Notes under the pieces: model-generated
What the model saw: the letters and a program-made list of their open reading frames with translations, nothing else
The model's database searches: none
What the model was told of the DNA's origin: nothing
Made by a program: the position numbers and the translations under genes
Shown here: positions 41,068-50,144 of the stretch, one piece after another
Layout: each line of letters opens with the position of its first letter
Numbering within the stretch: the first letter of the stretch is position 1
NCBI RefSeq assembly: GCF_029893585.1
Contig: NZ_JARXYX010000031.1
Coordinates: forward strand, 1-64,000
Reading direction: 5' to 3'
Length of the DNA stretch: 64,000 bases
Source of the DNA: Streptomyces sp. LBL
GTDB taxonomy: Bacteria; Actinomycetota; Actinomycetes; Streptomycetales; Streptomycetaceae

Positions 41068-43044
41068 TTGCGAAGATCCGACACCGACCGCGACCGAACC
41101 GCCGGGCCCAGACGTATCCGCACGACCACAGGCGCCCTGGCCACGGCGTCGCTGCTCCTGCCCCTGCTCGGCGCCGCCCCGTCCGGTGCGCAGGCGTCCG
41201 GTGCACAGACGTCCGCGCACCGGCTCCAGCTGGCGTTCGCCTCCGCTTCCGCCGAGTACCACGTGCCGCGGAGCGTGCTGCTGGGCGTCTCCTACCTCCA
41301 GTCCCGCTGGGACACGCACGGCGGGGCGCCGAGCGTGACCGGCGGGTACGGCCCGATGCACCTGACCGACGCCCGCACCGCGCTCGCCGACGCGCCGCCC
41401 CACCACAGCCAGGGCACGGAGGACGCGCGCGGCGACAGCGCCCGCCCGCCGCTGCACCCGAAGACGAGGGTCCCGGAGAGCTCCGCACTCCCGGCCCGGC
41501 TCACGACGCTGCCCAGGGCGGCCGAGCTCACCGGCCTGCCCGCCGAGCGGCTGCGCACCGAGCCCGCCGCGAACGTGGCCGGCGGTGCCGCCCTCCTCGC
41601 CGCCGCCCAGAGGGACCTAGGTGAACCGCCGAGCGAGGATCCGGCGGACTGGTACGGGGCGGTGGCCCGGTTCTCCGGCGCCGACGACAGCGCGACGGCC
41701 ACCGCGTACGCGAACGACGTGTACGACGTGCTGCGCACCGGCGAGGAACGCACCACCGACGCCGGCCAGCGGATCACCCTGGCCGCCCAGCCGGGCTTGG
41801 CCCCCGACACCGCGCAGCTCACCCGCAGGGGTCTGCGCACCCTCCGGGCCGACGGCACCGAGTGCCCGAAGACGGTGTCCTGCGAGTGGATCCCGGCTCC
41901 GTACAAGGAGTTCGGCGAGGGGGACTACGGCAACCACGACGTGGGCGACCGGCCGGCCGGCCAGAGCATCCGGTACATCGTCATCCACGACACGGAAGGC
42001 ACCTGGGCGGGAGTCCTCAACCTCGTGCAGGACCCGGCCTATGTGTCGTGGAACTACACCCTGCGCTCCACGGACGGTCACATCGCCCAGCATGTGAAGG
42101 CGAAGGACGTGGCCTGGCACTCGGGCAACTGGTACGTCAACGCCAAGTCGATCGGTCTGGAGCACGAGGGCTTCCTGGTGGACCCGGACGCCTGGTACAC
42201 GGAGGCGATGTACCTGTCCTCGGCACGGCTCGTGTCGTACCTGGCCGAGAAGTACGGCATCCCGCTGGACCGGCAGCACATCCTCGGCCACGGCAACGTG
42301 CCTGGCCCGACCACGTCGACCATCGCCGGCATGCACACCGACCCGGGCCCGTACTGGGACTGGCGGCACTACTTCGAACTGCTCGGGCGCCCCTTCGAGC
42401 CCGGCACGGACGGCGGGCTGGTGACGATCCGCCCGGACTACGCCACGAACCAGCCCGCGTACACGGGCTGCTCGACCGCGGGCCAGCCGTGCGCCACCCA
42501 CGGCTCCAGCGAGGTGAGGCTCTACTCCGACCACGACGAGAAGTCCGCCCTGATCAAGGACACCGGCCTGGGCACGGCCCCGACCACGGGCGTGAACGAC
42601 CTGTCCTCGCGCGTGTCCACCGGTCAGCAGTACGCGGTCGCCGACCGGCACGGCGACTGGACGGCGATCTGGTACCTGGGCCAGAAGGCCTGGTTCAAGG
42701 ACCCGAAGAAGAACCCGGCCTCGGTGCCCGCGAGCGGCCGGGTGGTGACGCCGAAGGCCGGGCTGACGAGCGTCCCGGTGTACGGGCGGGCCTACCCGGA
42801 GGCGTCGGCGTATCCGACGGGAGTGCCCGCGCAGGCGGTCTCGCCACTGCCGTACGCCCTGCTCAAGGGGCAGAAGTACGTGGTCGGCGAAGAACTGCCG
42901 GGCGAGTACTACTACGCGGTCACCTTCACCACCGGCTCACACCGGGCCGTGATCGGCAAGGACCTCTACTACGAGATCCAGTTCGGCCACCGGGTGGCGT
43001 TCGTACGGGCCGCCGACGTGCTGATGGAGCCGTCCGCCGGGTAG
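41068..43044 (+). CDS. Secreted N-acetylmuramoyl-L-alanine amidase
   Basis: A 658-residue secreted peptidoglycan hydrolase cutting the bond between MurNAc and L-Ala. A signal (TTTGALATASLLLPLLGAAP) is followed by a lysozyme-like or helical N-terminal region (VPRSVLLGVSYLQSRWDTHG), then the Amidase_2 domain at residues about 300-450 with zinc-type His in YIVIHDTEGTW, substrate region LEHEGF, His in RQHILGHGNVPGP and the acidic region MHTDPGPYWDW. SH3-like repeats probably fill the C-terminus. AGGAGG sits 6 nt before the TTG start. Upstream TTGACA at 40952-40957 could be a -35 element. Confidence 0.92.
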   Translation: MRRSDTDRDRTAGPRRIRTTTGALATASLLLPLLGAAPSGAQASGAQTSAHRLQLAFASASAEYHVPRSVLLGVSYLQSRWDTHGGAPSVTGGYGPMHLTDARTALADAPPHHSQGTEDARGDSARPPLHPKTRVPESSALPARLTTLPRAAELTGLPAERLRTEPAANVAGGAALLAAAQRDLGEPPSEDPADWYGAVARFSGADDSATATAYANDVYDVLRTGEERTTDAGQRITLAAQPGLAPDTAQLTRRGLRTLRADGTECPKTVSCEWIPAPYKEFGEGDYGNHDVGDRPAGQSIRYIVIHDTEGTWAGVLNLVQDPAYVSWNYTLRSTDGHIAQHVKAKDVAWHSGNWYVNAKSIGLEHEGFLVDPDAWYTEAMYLSSARLVSYLAEKYGIPLDRQHILGHGNVPGPTTSTIAGMHTDPGPYWDWRHYFELLGRPFEPGTDGGLVTIRPDYATNQPAYTGCSTAGQPCATHGSSEVRLYSDHDEKSALIKDTGLGTAPTTGVNDLSSRVSTGQQYAVADRHGDWTAIWYLGQKAWFKDPKKNPASVPASGRVVTPKAGLTSVPVYGRAYPEASAYPTGVPAQAVSPLPYALLKGQKYVVGEELPGEYYYAVTFTTGSHRAVIGKDLYYEIQFGHRVAFVRAADVLMEPSAG

Positions 43045-43051
43045 CCGCGCC

Positions 43052-43549
43052 TCAGCCCTGCTGGAAAAGCTCCGCCGGGAGCGGCTTCAGCAGGGCATAG
43101 AGGTCGTCGGTGATGGGGCGGTCCCAGGCGGCGACGGTCACCAGGACCTGGTCGCTGCGGTCGAACTGCACGCAGGAGATCCGGCTCTCGGAGAGCTTCA
43201 GCCGTCGCACGACCAGGAGGCCGTCGCCCTGCATCACCGGCATGTCCTCCACGCCGACGACGGTCACCTCCTCTTCGTTCTCCAGGGCCAGCAGGAGCTG
43301 TCCGACCTCGAAGGGGATCTCGCCCTCGGCGACGTCGCGGGCCGGTGAGCCCTCCGGCAGATTGCCGATGATCATCGCGGGGCCACGGCCGCCGAACAGG
43401 TCGTACCTCAGGTACAGGCCCTGGCAGCTGCCGTCGGGGGCGGGCAGCAGGCCGGCGCTCAGATTGCCGGGCCAGTCGCTCGGGTCCATGGCCAGGACAT
43501 CGAAATCGGGCCCGGCGGGAGTGGCGCTGCGGCGGCGGAGGAACGACAT
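43052..43549 (-). CDS. Conserved hypothetical protein
   Basis: A 165-residue soluble protein that I recognise only as a Streptomyces type. It starts MSFLRRRSATPAGPDFDVLA, has a beta-rich middle (GQGLYLRYD-like CQGLYLRYDLFGGRGPAMII) and ends ITDDLYALLKPLPAELFQQG. No signal or membrane helix is present. It lies tail to tail with the amidase gene, 7 bp apart. No function can be given. Confidence 0.75.
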   Translation of the reverse strand: MSFLRRRSATPAGPDFDVLAMDPSDWPGNLSAGLLPAPDGSCQGLYLRYDLFGGRGPAMIIGNLPEGSPARDVAEGEIPFEVGQLLLALENEEEVTVVGVEDMPVMQGDGLLVVRRLKLSESRISCVQFDRSDQVLVTVAAWDRPITDDLYALLKPLPAELFQQG

Positions 43550-43595
43550 GTCGCCATGGTACGTGGCCGCGGGGGTCCGTGATGTCCGGGCGGCG

Positions 43596-43706
43596 CTATG
43601 CGCTCGCGCGAGGGCGTTCGTGATGGCTGGCCGCCCTTGCCCCGTTGCCGCAGGACGGCTCGCACCACTCCTGACGCGGGGGTTCCTTGAGGAAGTACCG
43701 CACACA
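43596..43706 (-). pseudogene. CGNR zinc-finger 3' fragment
   Basis: The minus strand ends CVRYFLKEPPRQEWCEPSCG followed by N and a basic tail, the C-terminal zinc finger of CGNR proteins (C..C-RYF-...-RW-C...CGNR) with Arg of CGNR changed. The N-terminal ABATE domain cannot be traced in one frame. The gap 43550-43960 otherwise holds only frameshifted sequence from about 43707 to 43900. Confidence 0.65.
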
Positions 43707-43960
43707 GCGCGGCGCGTGGCGGCCCGGCCTTCTCGACGCGTGCGCACCTGGTCGAGTACCGGGTCGTCCACCGCTGCGGGCGGTCCGGCGGCCGACCCGT
43801 CGGCCTGCGTCCAGGCGGCGTACTGTCGCACAGGGAACACCCGCAACGGCGCCCCGCGCCGACGGGCGGCGTCGAGGGCCCGGTCCGGGGCGCGCACGAA
43901 TTTCCTGAAGGTCGCCTGTCCGGGAACCCGCGGGGAACACCGCCGGATCGGCCCGGCGTC

Positions 43961-44203
43961 TCAGGTGAGGTCGAACTCCCCTTCCCGCGCTCCCGACACG
44001 AACGCGCCCCACTCCGCTGGTGTGAAGATCAGGGAGGGGCTCTCCGGGCGGCCGCTGTTGCGCATCGCGATGAATCCCTCGACAAAGGCGATCTGGACAT
44101 CCCCCAGGCCACGGCTGCTGGAGTGCCAGTCGGCGTTGCTGAGGTCCAGCTCGGGCTTGTCCCTGCCCATGAGCGGCTGCTGCTGGATGGTGGTCTCGGC
44201 CAC
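43961..44203 (-). CDS. DUF397 protein
   Basis: An 80-residue protein with the DUF397 signatures ELDLSNADWHSSSRGLGDVQ, IAFVEGFIAMRNSGRPESPS and LIFTPAEWGAFVSGAREGEF. These Streptomyces proteins usually accompany an XRE regulator and an RsbW-like kinase (WhiJ-type sets) and may act as toxin-antitoxin-like or developmental switches. Here no such regulator is adjacent, so the gene is an orphan. GGAGGAG lies 7 nt before the GTG. Confidence 0.92.
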   Translation of the reverse strand: MAETTIQQQPLMGRDKPELDLSNADWHSSSRGLGDVQIAFVEGFIAMRNSGRPESPSLIFTPAEWGAFVSGAREGEFDLT

Positions 44204-44286
44204 GTCCGTGCTCCTCCCGATTGCGTCGTCCGCGGCCAGCCTAGCGATCGGTTCCTGGCGCCGACAGGCCACGCGAGTAGGACCTT

Positions 44287-45453
44287 TCAGGAGTCGGGCG
44301 GCCGGGCCCCCACGAGCCACATCGAGAAGAACTGGGATCCGCCGCCGTAGGCGTGCCCCAGTACCCGGCGAGCCCTCTCCACCTGGTGTTCCCCGGCCTG
44401 TCCGCGCACCTGGAGGGCCGCCTCGGCGAAGCGGATCATGCCGGAGGCGCCGATGGGATTGGTCGACAGGACTCCGCCCGACATGTTGACGGGCAGGTCC
44501 CCGTCGAGCTCGGTCACCCCGGACTCGGTGAGTTTCCAGCCCTCGCCCTCGTCGGCGAAGCCGAGGTTCTCCAGCCACATGGGCTCGTACCAGGAGAACG
44601 GCACGTACATCTCGACGGCGTCGATCTCCCGGCGCGGGTCGGTGATCCCGGCCTGCCGGTAGACGTCGGCCGCGCAGTCCTTGCCGGCCTGCGGCGACAC
44701 CGCGTCCTTGCCGGCGAAGAGGGTGGGTTCGCTGCGCATCGCGCCGCCGTGCATCCAGGCCGGGGGGCGGGGCGCGCGGGCGGCGCCGGCGCGGTCGGTG
44801 AGGATCATCGCGCAGGCCCCGTCGGAGGAGGGGCAGGTCTCCGAGTACCGGATCGGGTCCCAGAGCATGGGCGAGGTCTGGACCTTCTCCAGAGTGATGT
44901 CGTGCTCGTGGAGGTGCGCGTACGGGTTCTTCAGCGCGTTGCGCCGGTCCTTGTAGGCGACCAGCGAGCCGACCGTGTCTGGCGCGCCGCTGCGCCGCAT
45001 GTACGCGCGCACGTGGGGTGCGAAGAAGCCGCCGGCGCCGGCGAGGAGGGGCTGCTGGAAGGGAATGGGCAGGGACAGGCCCCACATGGCGTTCGACTCG
45101 GACTGTTTTTCGAAGGCCAGCGTGAGCACCGTGCCGTGGACGCGGGCCGCGACCAGGCCCGCGGCGACCAGCGTGGTGGAGCCGCCGACGGATCCGGCCG
45201 TGTGGACCCGCAGCATGGGCTTGCCCACCGCGCCGAGCGCGTCGGCGAGGTACAGCTCCGGCATCATCACCCCCTCGAAGAAGTCGGGGGCCTTGCCGAT
45301 GACCACGGCGTCGACGTCCGCCCACGTCAGCTCGGCGTCGTCGAGGGCGCGCCGGGCGGCCTCCCGGACCAGCCCGGCGATCGACACGTCCCGGCGTGCC
45401 GCCACGTGCTTGGTCTGACCGATGCCTACGACGGCCACGGGCTCCTTGCTCAT
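44287..45453 (-). CDS. Thiolase-fold lipid-transfer protein (Ltp3-like)
   Basis: A 388-residue thiolase-superfamily protein. It resembles the mycobacterial lipid-transfer proteins of steroid side-chain breakdown. At the nucleophile position it reads RVHTAGSVGGSTTLVAAGLV, with no Cys, so it should not act as a normal thiolase. The C-terminal region has the GASGMIRFAEAALQVRGQAG loop and GHAYGGGSQFFSMWL. Relatives paired with DUF35 proteins act as retro-aldolases. Its ATG overlaps the upstream thiolase-fold stop (ATGA). It is last in the crotonase-DUF35-thiolase-thiolase operon. Confidence 0.88.
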   Translation of the reverse strand: MSKEPVAVVGIGQTKHVAARRDVSIAGLVREAARRALDDAELTWADVDAVVIGKAPDFFEGVMMPELYLADALGAVGKPMLRVHTAGSVGGSTTLVAAGLVAARVHGTVLTLAFEKQSESNAMWGLSLPIPFQQPLLAGAGGFFAPHVRAYMRRSGAPDTVGSLVAYKDRRNALKNPYAHLHEHDITLEKVQTSPMLWDPIRYSETCPSSDGACAMILTDRAGAARAPRPPAWMHGGAMRSEPTLFAGKDAVSPQAGKDCAADVYRQAGITDPRREIDAVEMYVPFSWYEPMWLENLGFADEGEGWKLTESGVTELDGDLPVNMSGGVLSTNPIGASGMIRFAEAALQVRGQAGEHQVERARRVLGHAYGGGSQFFSMWLVGARPPDS

Positions 45454-46499
45454 CGCGGATCCCCTTCGAGTACGGCGACCAGGTTCTGTTGCAGACAGGG
45501 GCCGGACGTGGCGTGCCCGAGGGCCCGGTCGGACTCTCCGCGGTGGATCCGGGCGGCGGCCTCGCCGATACGGAGGAGTCCGGCGGCCATGACGGGATGG
45601 GCGGCGAGCGCTCCCCCGGACGGGTTGACGCGTACGTCGTCGTCCAGCCGGAGTGCCTTGCGCAGGACGACCTCCTGCGAGGTGAAGGGCGCGTGCAACT
45701 CGGCGGTGTCGACGGGCCTTTCGAAGGCGCCGGCCTTCTCGGCGGCCCGCCGGGTGGACGGCGAGTCGGTCAGATCGCGCACGCCCAGGCTGTGGGCCTC
45801 GATGCGGTGATCGATGCCGCGGATCCAGGCGGGCCGGGCGCACAGCTCCCGGGCCCGGTCCCCGGCGGCGAGGATGACGGCGGCGGCCCCGTCTCCGATG
45901 GGCGGGCAGTCGCCGGTACGCAGCGGACGTACGAGGTACTCCCCCTGCGGCACCGAACCCCGCAGCTGGGCATGGGAGTTGGTGGTCGCGTCCGTCCGGC
46001 TGCGCGCGGCGACGGCGGCGAGCGCGGGCTCGTCCGTGTCGCCCGCGTCGATGAGCGCCTGGGCCTGAAGGGCGGCGAGGGCGACCGAGTCGGGCCACAG
46101 GGGGGCCACGTAGTACGGGTCGAGCTGCCGGGTCAGGACGTCCCGTACGGAGCCGGGTGACGACTTGCCGTAGGAGTAGACGAGCGCGGTGTCCGCGTCG
46201 CCGGTGAGCAACTTCGTCCATGCCTCGTACAGGGCCCATGCGCCGTCCATCTCGACGTGCGACTCGGAGATGGGGGGCCAGGCGCCGACGCCGTCGAGGG
46301 CGAGGGTGAAGGAGAAGGCCCGGCCGGCGAGGTAGTCGCTGGAGCCGGAGCAGGTGAAGCCGATGTCGGCGGTCTTCAGACCGGTCTGCGCGAGGACGTC
46401 GTGCAGGACCGGCATCAGCATCTCGACCTCGGAGAACTCCTGGGAGGTGCGGCGGTGGTCGGTCTGCGCGAAGGCGACCACCGCGATCTCTCGTGTCAC
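45450..46499 (-). CDS. Thiolase-fold protein (Ltp4-like)
   Basis: A 349-residue thiolase-superfamily protein. The N-terminal strand EIAVVAFAQTDHRRT, the segment IGFTCSGSSDYLAGRAFSFT and the C-terminal GGALAAHPVMAAGLLRIGEA plus ATSGPCLQQNLVAVLEG fit the family. The usual nucleophile segment reads SHVEMDGAWALYEAW and lacks Cys, as in its partner. GTG start, overlapping the DUF35 gene by 4 nt (GTGA). It probably forms a hetero-complex with the next gene's product and the DUF35 protein. The substrate is inferred to be a steroid-like acyl-CoA. Confidence 0.88.
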   Translation of the reverse strand: MTREIAVVAFAQTDHRRTSQEFSEVEMLMPVLHDVLAQTGLKTADIGFTCSGSSDYLAGRAFSFTLALDGVGAWPPISESHVEMDGAWALYEAWTKLLTGDADTALVYSYGKSSPGSVRDVLTRQLDPYYVAPLWPDSVALAALQAQALIDAGDTDEPALAAVAARSRTDATTNSHAQLRGSVPQGEYLVRPLRTGDCPPIGDGAAAVILAAGDRARELCARPAWIRGIDHRIEAHSLGVRDLTDSPSTRRAAEKAGAFERPVDTAELHAPFTSQEVVLRKALRLDDDVRVNPSGGALAAHPVMAAGLLRIGEAAARIHRGESDRALGHATSGPCLQQNLVAVLEGDPR

Positions 46500-47494
46500 A
46501 GCAGCTCCTTGTAGGTGTCGTACGCCGCGTCGGGTTCGTCGGCCGGCCGGTAGTGGTCGGGGTAGCGGGAGCCTTCCGTCCAGACGGCCTCGACGCGCAT
46601 GCCCATCCGCACCTGGTCGTAGGGGATGCCGCCGATCCGGCCGTGCAGCGCGAGGTCGGCGCCGTCGAGGGCGATGTGGGCGTAGACGTACGGCACTTCG
46701 ATGTCGAGGTTCTTCGCCTTGATGTTGACGATGCAGAAGGTGGTGACCGTGCCCCGCGGACCCACTTCCACCTGTTCGGATGTGGCCACACCACAGGTGG
46801 GGCACGCACCCCTCGGTGGGACGTACACCTTGCGGCAGGACGGGCAGCGCTCAGCGACCATGCGACGGTCGCCGAGGGCGTGGATGTAGGCGGACTGGGC
46901 GCGGCCGGGCGAGTAGGTGTAGTCGAGGCGGGCGGGGGCGACGATGCCGGTGACCGGGTCCGCGAACTCGCCGGTGTGAGCCGCTGGTTCGGGCTGCTGA
47001 ACGCCGTCATGTTGCGCTTCGCCGTCGTGCTGCGCTTCGCCGTCGTACGGTTCTCCGCCGTCGTACGGCTCGAAGCAGGCGATGTCGGTGATGGCGCCGG
47101 AGCGTTCACCGGCCCAGCGGACGCGGACGCGCATGCCGGTGTGCATGGCGTCGGGGCCGGGGGCGTCGAGGGCGTGCAGGAGGGCGGTGTCGGCGCCGTC
47201 GAGGCGGACCAGCACCCACGCGAACGGGGTGGACAGAGGTTGACCACGGCGGGGGGCGTGGTTCCAGGCCCAGGTGGTGACCGTGCCGGTGGGGGCGATC
47301 TCGACGAGGTCGCGGATCTCCTCGGCGGTGACGGGGTCGTACTCGACGGGCGGGACGAGGACGCGGCCGTCGCCGGTGCGTACGCCGAGGACGACACGTT
47401 CACGCAGGCCGGTGAGGAAGGCGCTCTGGACGGGGCCGAGGGAGCGGGTGAAGGGGAACTCGACGACGAGCGGCGCTTCGAGGACTTCGGGCAT
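46496..47494 (-). CDS. Tandem OB-fold DUF35 protein
   Basis: A 332-residue protein with two DUF35-type OB folds (residues about 60-140 and 245-315). A zinc ribbon lies between them: CPSCRKVYVPPRGACPTC. In thiolase-fold aldolases this family supplies a needed partner subunit (as ChsH2/DUF35 does for Ltp2). A linker of repeated EPYDGGEPYDG and EAQHDGEAQHDG separates the domains. AGGAG precedes the ATG. It sits between the crotonase and the thiolase-fold genes in one operon. Confidence 0.9.
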   Translation of the reverse strand: MPEVLEAPLVVEFPFTRSLGPVQSAFLTGLRERVVLGVRTGDGRVLVPPVEYDPVTAEEIRDLVEIAPTGTVTTWAWNHAPRRGQPLSTPFAWVLVRLDGADTALLHALDAPGPDAMHTGMRVRVRWAGERSGAITDIACFEPYDGGEPYDGEAQHDGEAQHDGVQQPEPAAHTGEFADPVTGIVAPARLDYTYSPGRAQSAYIHALGDRRMVAERCPSCRKVYVPPRGACPTCGVATSEQVEVGPRGTVTTFCIVNIKAKNLDIEVPYVYAHIALDGADLALHGRIGGIPYDQVRMGMRVEAVWTEGSRYPDHYRPADEPDAAYDTYKELL

Positions 47495-47542
47495 CCCGGA
47501 TGTCTCCTTCCGAGGGAGGGTCGGGCGCGGTCCGAGGGAGGC

Positions 47543-48343
47543 TCAGGCGCGCTTGTACTCGGGGGGCCGTTTCTCCGCGAAGGCGCGGGCGCCCTCCTTG
47601 GCGTCGGCGGTGTCGAAGATGGGCCAGCCGCGCTTGAGTTCGGCGGCGAGCCCGTCGGCCTCGGTCAGCTCTGCGGTCTCGTACACCGATGCCTTGACGG
47701 CCTCGACGGCGAGCGGGCCGCAGGCGTTGATCTGTTCGGCGATCTCCAGGGCCTTGTCGAGCACGGTGCCGTCAGGGACGACATGCCCGATCAGGCCGAT
47801 GTCGGCGGCCTCGCGGGCGCTGTACGGGCGGCCGGTGAGCAGCATCTCCAGGGCGTGGGTGCGGGGGATCTGCCGTTGCAGCCGGACCGTGGAGCCGCCG
47901 ATCGGGAAGAGGCCGCGCCTGACCTCGAACAGGCCGAAGGTCGCGGACTCGCCCGCGACGCGGACGTCGGTGCCCTGGAGGATCTCGGTGCCGCCGGCGA
48001 CGCAGTACCCCTCCACGGCGGCGATCACCGGTTTACGTGGGCGATGGTGGCGCAGCATCGCCTTCCAGTGCAGGTCCGGATCGGCCTTGAGGCGGTCCCG
48101 GAGATGCTCCCCCGCCATGCCCTTTCCGGCGAGGGCCTTGAGATCCATGCCCGCACAGAAGGCGCCGCCGGCGCCGGTGAGCACGATCGAGCGGATGCCG
48201 TCGTCCGCGTCGGCCTCGATCCAGCCGTCGTACAGACCGACCAGCATGGACAGCGAGAGCGCGTTCTTGGCGTCGGGCCTGTTGAGCGTGAGCACCAGTG
48301 TGGCGCCCTCGCGTCGCACGATGAGGTGTTCCGTCCCAGCCAT
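47543..48343 (-). CDS. Enoyl-CoA hydratase/isomerase, EchA19-like
   Basis: A 266-residue crotonase that hydrates enoyl-CoA in beta-oxidation. The oxyanion residues lie in LTGAGGAFCAGMDLKAL and EGYCVAGGTEILQGTDVRVA; the catalytic-type Glu is in FEVRRGLFPIGGS. The C-terminal EGARAFAEKRPPEYKRA end is typical. GGGGAGA precedes the ATG at 48343. It is the first gene of the minus-strand operon and is divergent from an acyl-CoA ligase, as echA19 is from fadD19 in mycobacteria. The palindrome at 48409-48425 lies 66 bp upstream. Confidence 0.92.
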   Translation of the reverse strand: MAGTEHLIVRREGATLVLTLNRPDAKNALSLSMLVGLYDGWIEADADDGIRSIVLTGAGGAFCAGMDLKALAGKGMAGEHLRDRLKADPDLHWKAMLRHHRPRKPVIAAVEGYCVAGGTEILQGTDVRVAGESATFGLFEVRRGLFPIGGSTVRLQRQIPRTHALEMLLTGRPYSAREAADIGLIGHVVPDGTVLDKALEIAEQINACGPLAVEAVKASVYETAELTEADGLAAELKRGWPIFDTADAKEGARAFAEKRPPEYKRA

Positions 48344-48408
48344 GGGCCATCTCCCCTCTGACAGAACGAGAACAGGTTGCAGGAGGTGCCCGGGCACTTC
48401 AAGAGTTT

Positions 48409-48425
48409 TCTGACAGTCAGTCAGA
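48409..48425. promoter_or_regulatory. 17-bp palindromic operator (TCTGAC-N5-GTCAGA)
   Basis: TCTGACAGTCAGTCAGA is a perfect inverted repeat with 6-bp arms, flanked by AGAGTTT on the left and TTTCT on the right. It lies between the divergent crotonase and acyl-CoA ligase starts. The same arms and flanks recur at 56969-56985. This is not the KstR consensus (TnnAACnnGTTnnA). A TetR-type repressor is likely but none is encoded nearby. Confidence 0.75.
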
Positions 48426-48524
48426 TTTCTTCGTCGTTGGCCCTTCACAGTTGCGGCGCCCTTTGCTCGAATGACCGGCGAACCGTGGCGGAGCCAGGGC
48501 CCCTGCCCGAGGTCAGGAGGAACG

Positions 48525-50144
48525 GTGGAGTACAACATTGCCGACCTGTTCGAGTCGGTCGTCGACGTGGTCCCGGACCGCGCGGCGCTCGTGTACATCG
48601 ACCATCCCGGCACGGGCGCGGAGCGCCGTCTGACGTACACGGAGCTGGACGCGGCCGCCAACCGCGTCGGCCACCACCTCCTCGACCGGGGAGTGCGCCC
48701 GGGCGAGCACGTCGGGCTGCACCTCTACAACGGGGTCGAGTACCTCCAGACCCTGCTCGGCTGCCTGAAGGCGCGGATCGTCCCGGTCAACGTCAACTAC
48801 CGTTACGTGGAAGAGGAGTTGGTCTACCTCTACCGGGACGCCGATCTGGCGGGTCTGGTCTTCGACGCGGAGTTCTCGGACCTGGTGGCGGCGGCGCTGC
48901 CGCACACGGAGGCCCTGCGGCACCTGGTGCGGGTCGGGGAGCCGGCGCCGGGGGCGGCCGAGGTGGCGGCCGTCGCCTTCGCGGACGCCGAGGCCGGGGG
49001 GTCGCCGGAGGGCGGGTTCGCGCCCCGTTCCGGAGACGACCAGTTCATCATCTACACCGGTGGCACGACCGGAATGCCCAAGGGCGTGATGTGGCGTCAG
49101 GAAAACCTGTTCTTCTCGGGACTCGGCGGCGGCGCGCCGACCGGGGAGCCGGTGAAGAAGCCGGAGGAACTGGCCGAGCGGGTCGCGGCCGGCGGTGCGG
49201 GAATCACCTTCTTCCCCGCTCCCCCGCTGATGCACGGCACCTCCACCCTGACGGCCCTCATCGGGTTCAACTTCGGCCAACGGGTCGTACTGCACCGCAA
49301 GTTCGTGCCGGTGGAAGTTCTGCGGACGATCGAGAAGGAGAAGGTCACCAGCATGTCGCTGGTGGGGGACGCGATGCTGCGTCCACTGATCGACGCGCTC
49401 GAAGGGCCGATGCAGGGCACCGACATGTCGTCGCTGTTCAGCGTGTCGTCGTCGGGGGCGATCATGTCGGACACGGTGCGCCGGCAGTTCCAGGCGCTCG
49501 TGCCGAACGTGATGCTGCTCAACAACTTCGGCTCCTCGGAGTCGGGATTCAACGGCACGGCGACGGCGGACTCCGGACCCGAGCGGGGCTTCCGCGTCCG
49601 GGTCAACTCCCGTACACAGGTGGTCGATCCGGCCACGCACGAGCCGGTCGCCGTCGGCGAGGTGGGGCGGATCGCACAGTGCGGCCATGTGCCGCTCGGC
49701 TACTACAACGACCCGCGCAAAACCGCCGAGACCTTCTTCGAGAAGGACGGCGAGCGGTGGGTGCTGCTCGGGGACATGGCCACCGTCGACGAGGAGGGCG
49801 TGGTCACCGTTCTCGGGCGGGGCTCGCAGTGCATCAACACAGGCGGGGAAAAGGTGTACCCGGAGGAGGTCGAGCAGGCGCTCAAGTCCCATCCGGACGT
49901 GTACGACGCCCTGGTGGCCGGTGTGCCGGACGCGAAGTGGGGTCACCATGTGGCGGCCGTGGTGCAGTTGCGCGCGGGCGCGGCGCGGCTGTCCCTGGCG
50001 GACGTCCAGGCACACTGCCGTGCCCGGCTCGCCGGTTACAAGATCCCGCGCCGACTGGTGATCACTGAGGCGCTCCGGCGGTCACCGAGCGGCAAGGCGG
50101 ACTACCGCTGGGCCCGGGAGGTGGCGGCGTCAGCCGACGGATGA
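48525..50144 (+). CDS. Acyl-CoA synthetase, FadD19-like
   Basis: A 539-residue adenylate-forming ligase that activates a carboxylic acid to its CoA thioester. The AMP-binding P-loop is YTGGTTGMPKGVMW, motif 2 reads NNFGSSESGFNGT and the C-terminal motif LGRGSQCINTGGEKVYPEEV then KIPRRL with the catalytic-type Lys in SGKADYRW. It resembles FadD19/FadD17, which act on cholesterol side-chain acids. The GTG at 48525 has AGGAGG 4 nt upstream. It shares a regulatory region with the crotonase operon. Confidence 0.92.
   Translation: MEYNIADLFESVVDVVPDRAALVYIDHPGTGAERRLTYTELDAAANRVGHHLLDRGVRPGEHVGLHLYNGVEYLQTLLGCLKARIVPVNVNYRYVEEELVYLYRDADLAGLVFDAEFSDLVAAALPHTEALRHLVRVGEPAPGAAEVAAVAFADAEAGGSPEGGFAPRSGDDQFIIYTGGTTGMPKGVMWRQENLFFSGLGGGAPTGEPVKKPEELAERVAAGGAGITFFPAPPLMHGTSTLTALIGFNFGQRVVLHRKFVPVEVLRTIEKEKVTSMSLVGDAMLRPLIDALEGPMQGTDMSSLFSVSSSGAIMSDTVRRQFQALVPNVMLLNNFGSSESGFNGTATADSGPERGFRVRVNSRTQVVDPATHEPVAVGEVGRIAQCGHVPLGYYNDPRKTAETFFEKDGERWVLLGDMATVDEEGVVTVLGRGSQCINTGGEKVYPEEVEQALKSHPDVYDALVAGVPDAKWGHHVAAVVQLRAGAARLSLADVQAHCRARLAGYKIPRRLVITEALRRSPSGKADYRWAREVAASADG

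Noticed and set aside
44287..47403. A single 1038-codon open frame on the minus strand
   Set aside because: It runs through the thiolase genes in a wrong frame in part. Only the last 388 codons are a real protein; the rest is a GC-driven shadow of two other genes.
44287..50144. A polyketide or fatty-acid biosynthetic cluster, suggested by thiolase and ligase genes
   Set aside because: There is no carrier protein, ketosynthase Cys or acyltransferase. Crotonase, ligases and DUF35 point to catabolism.
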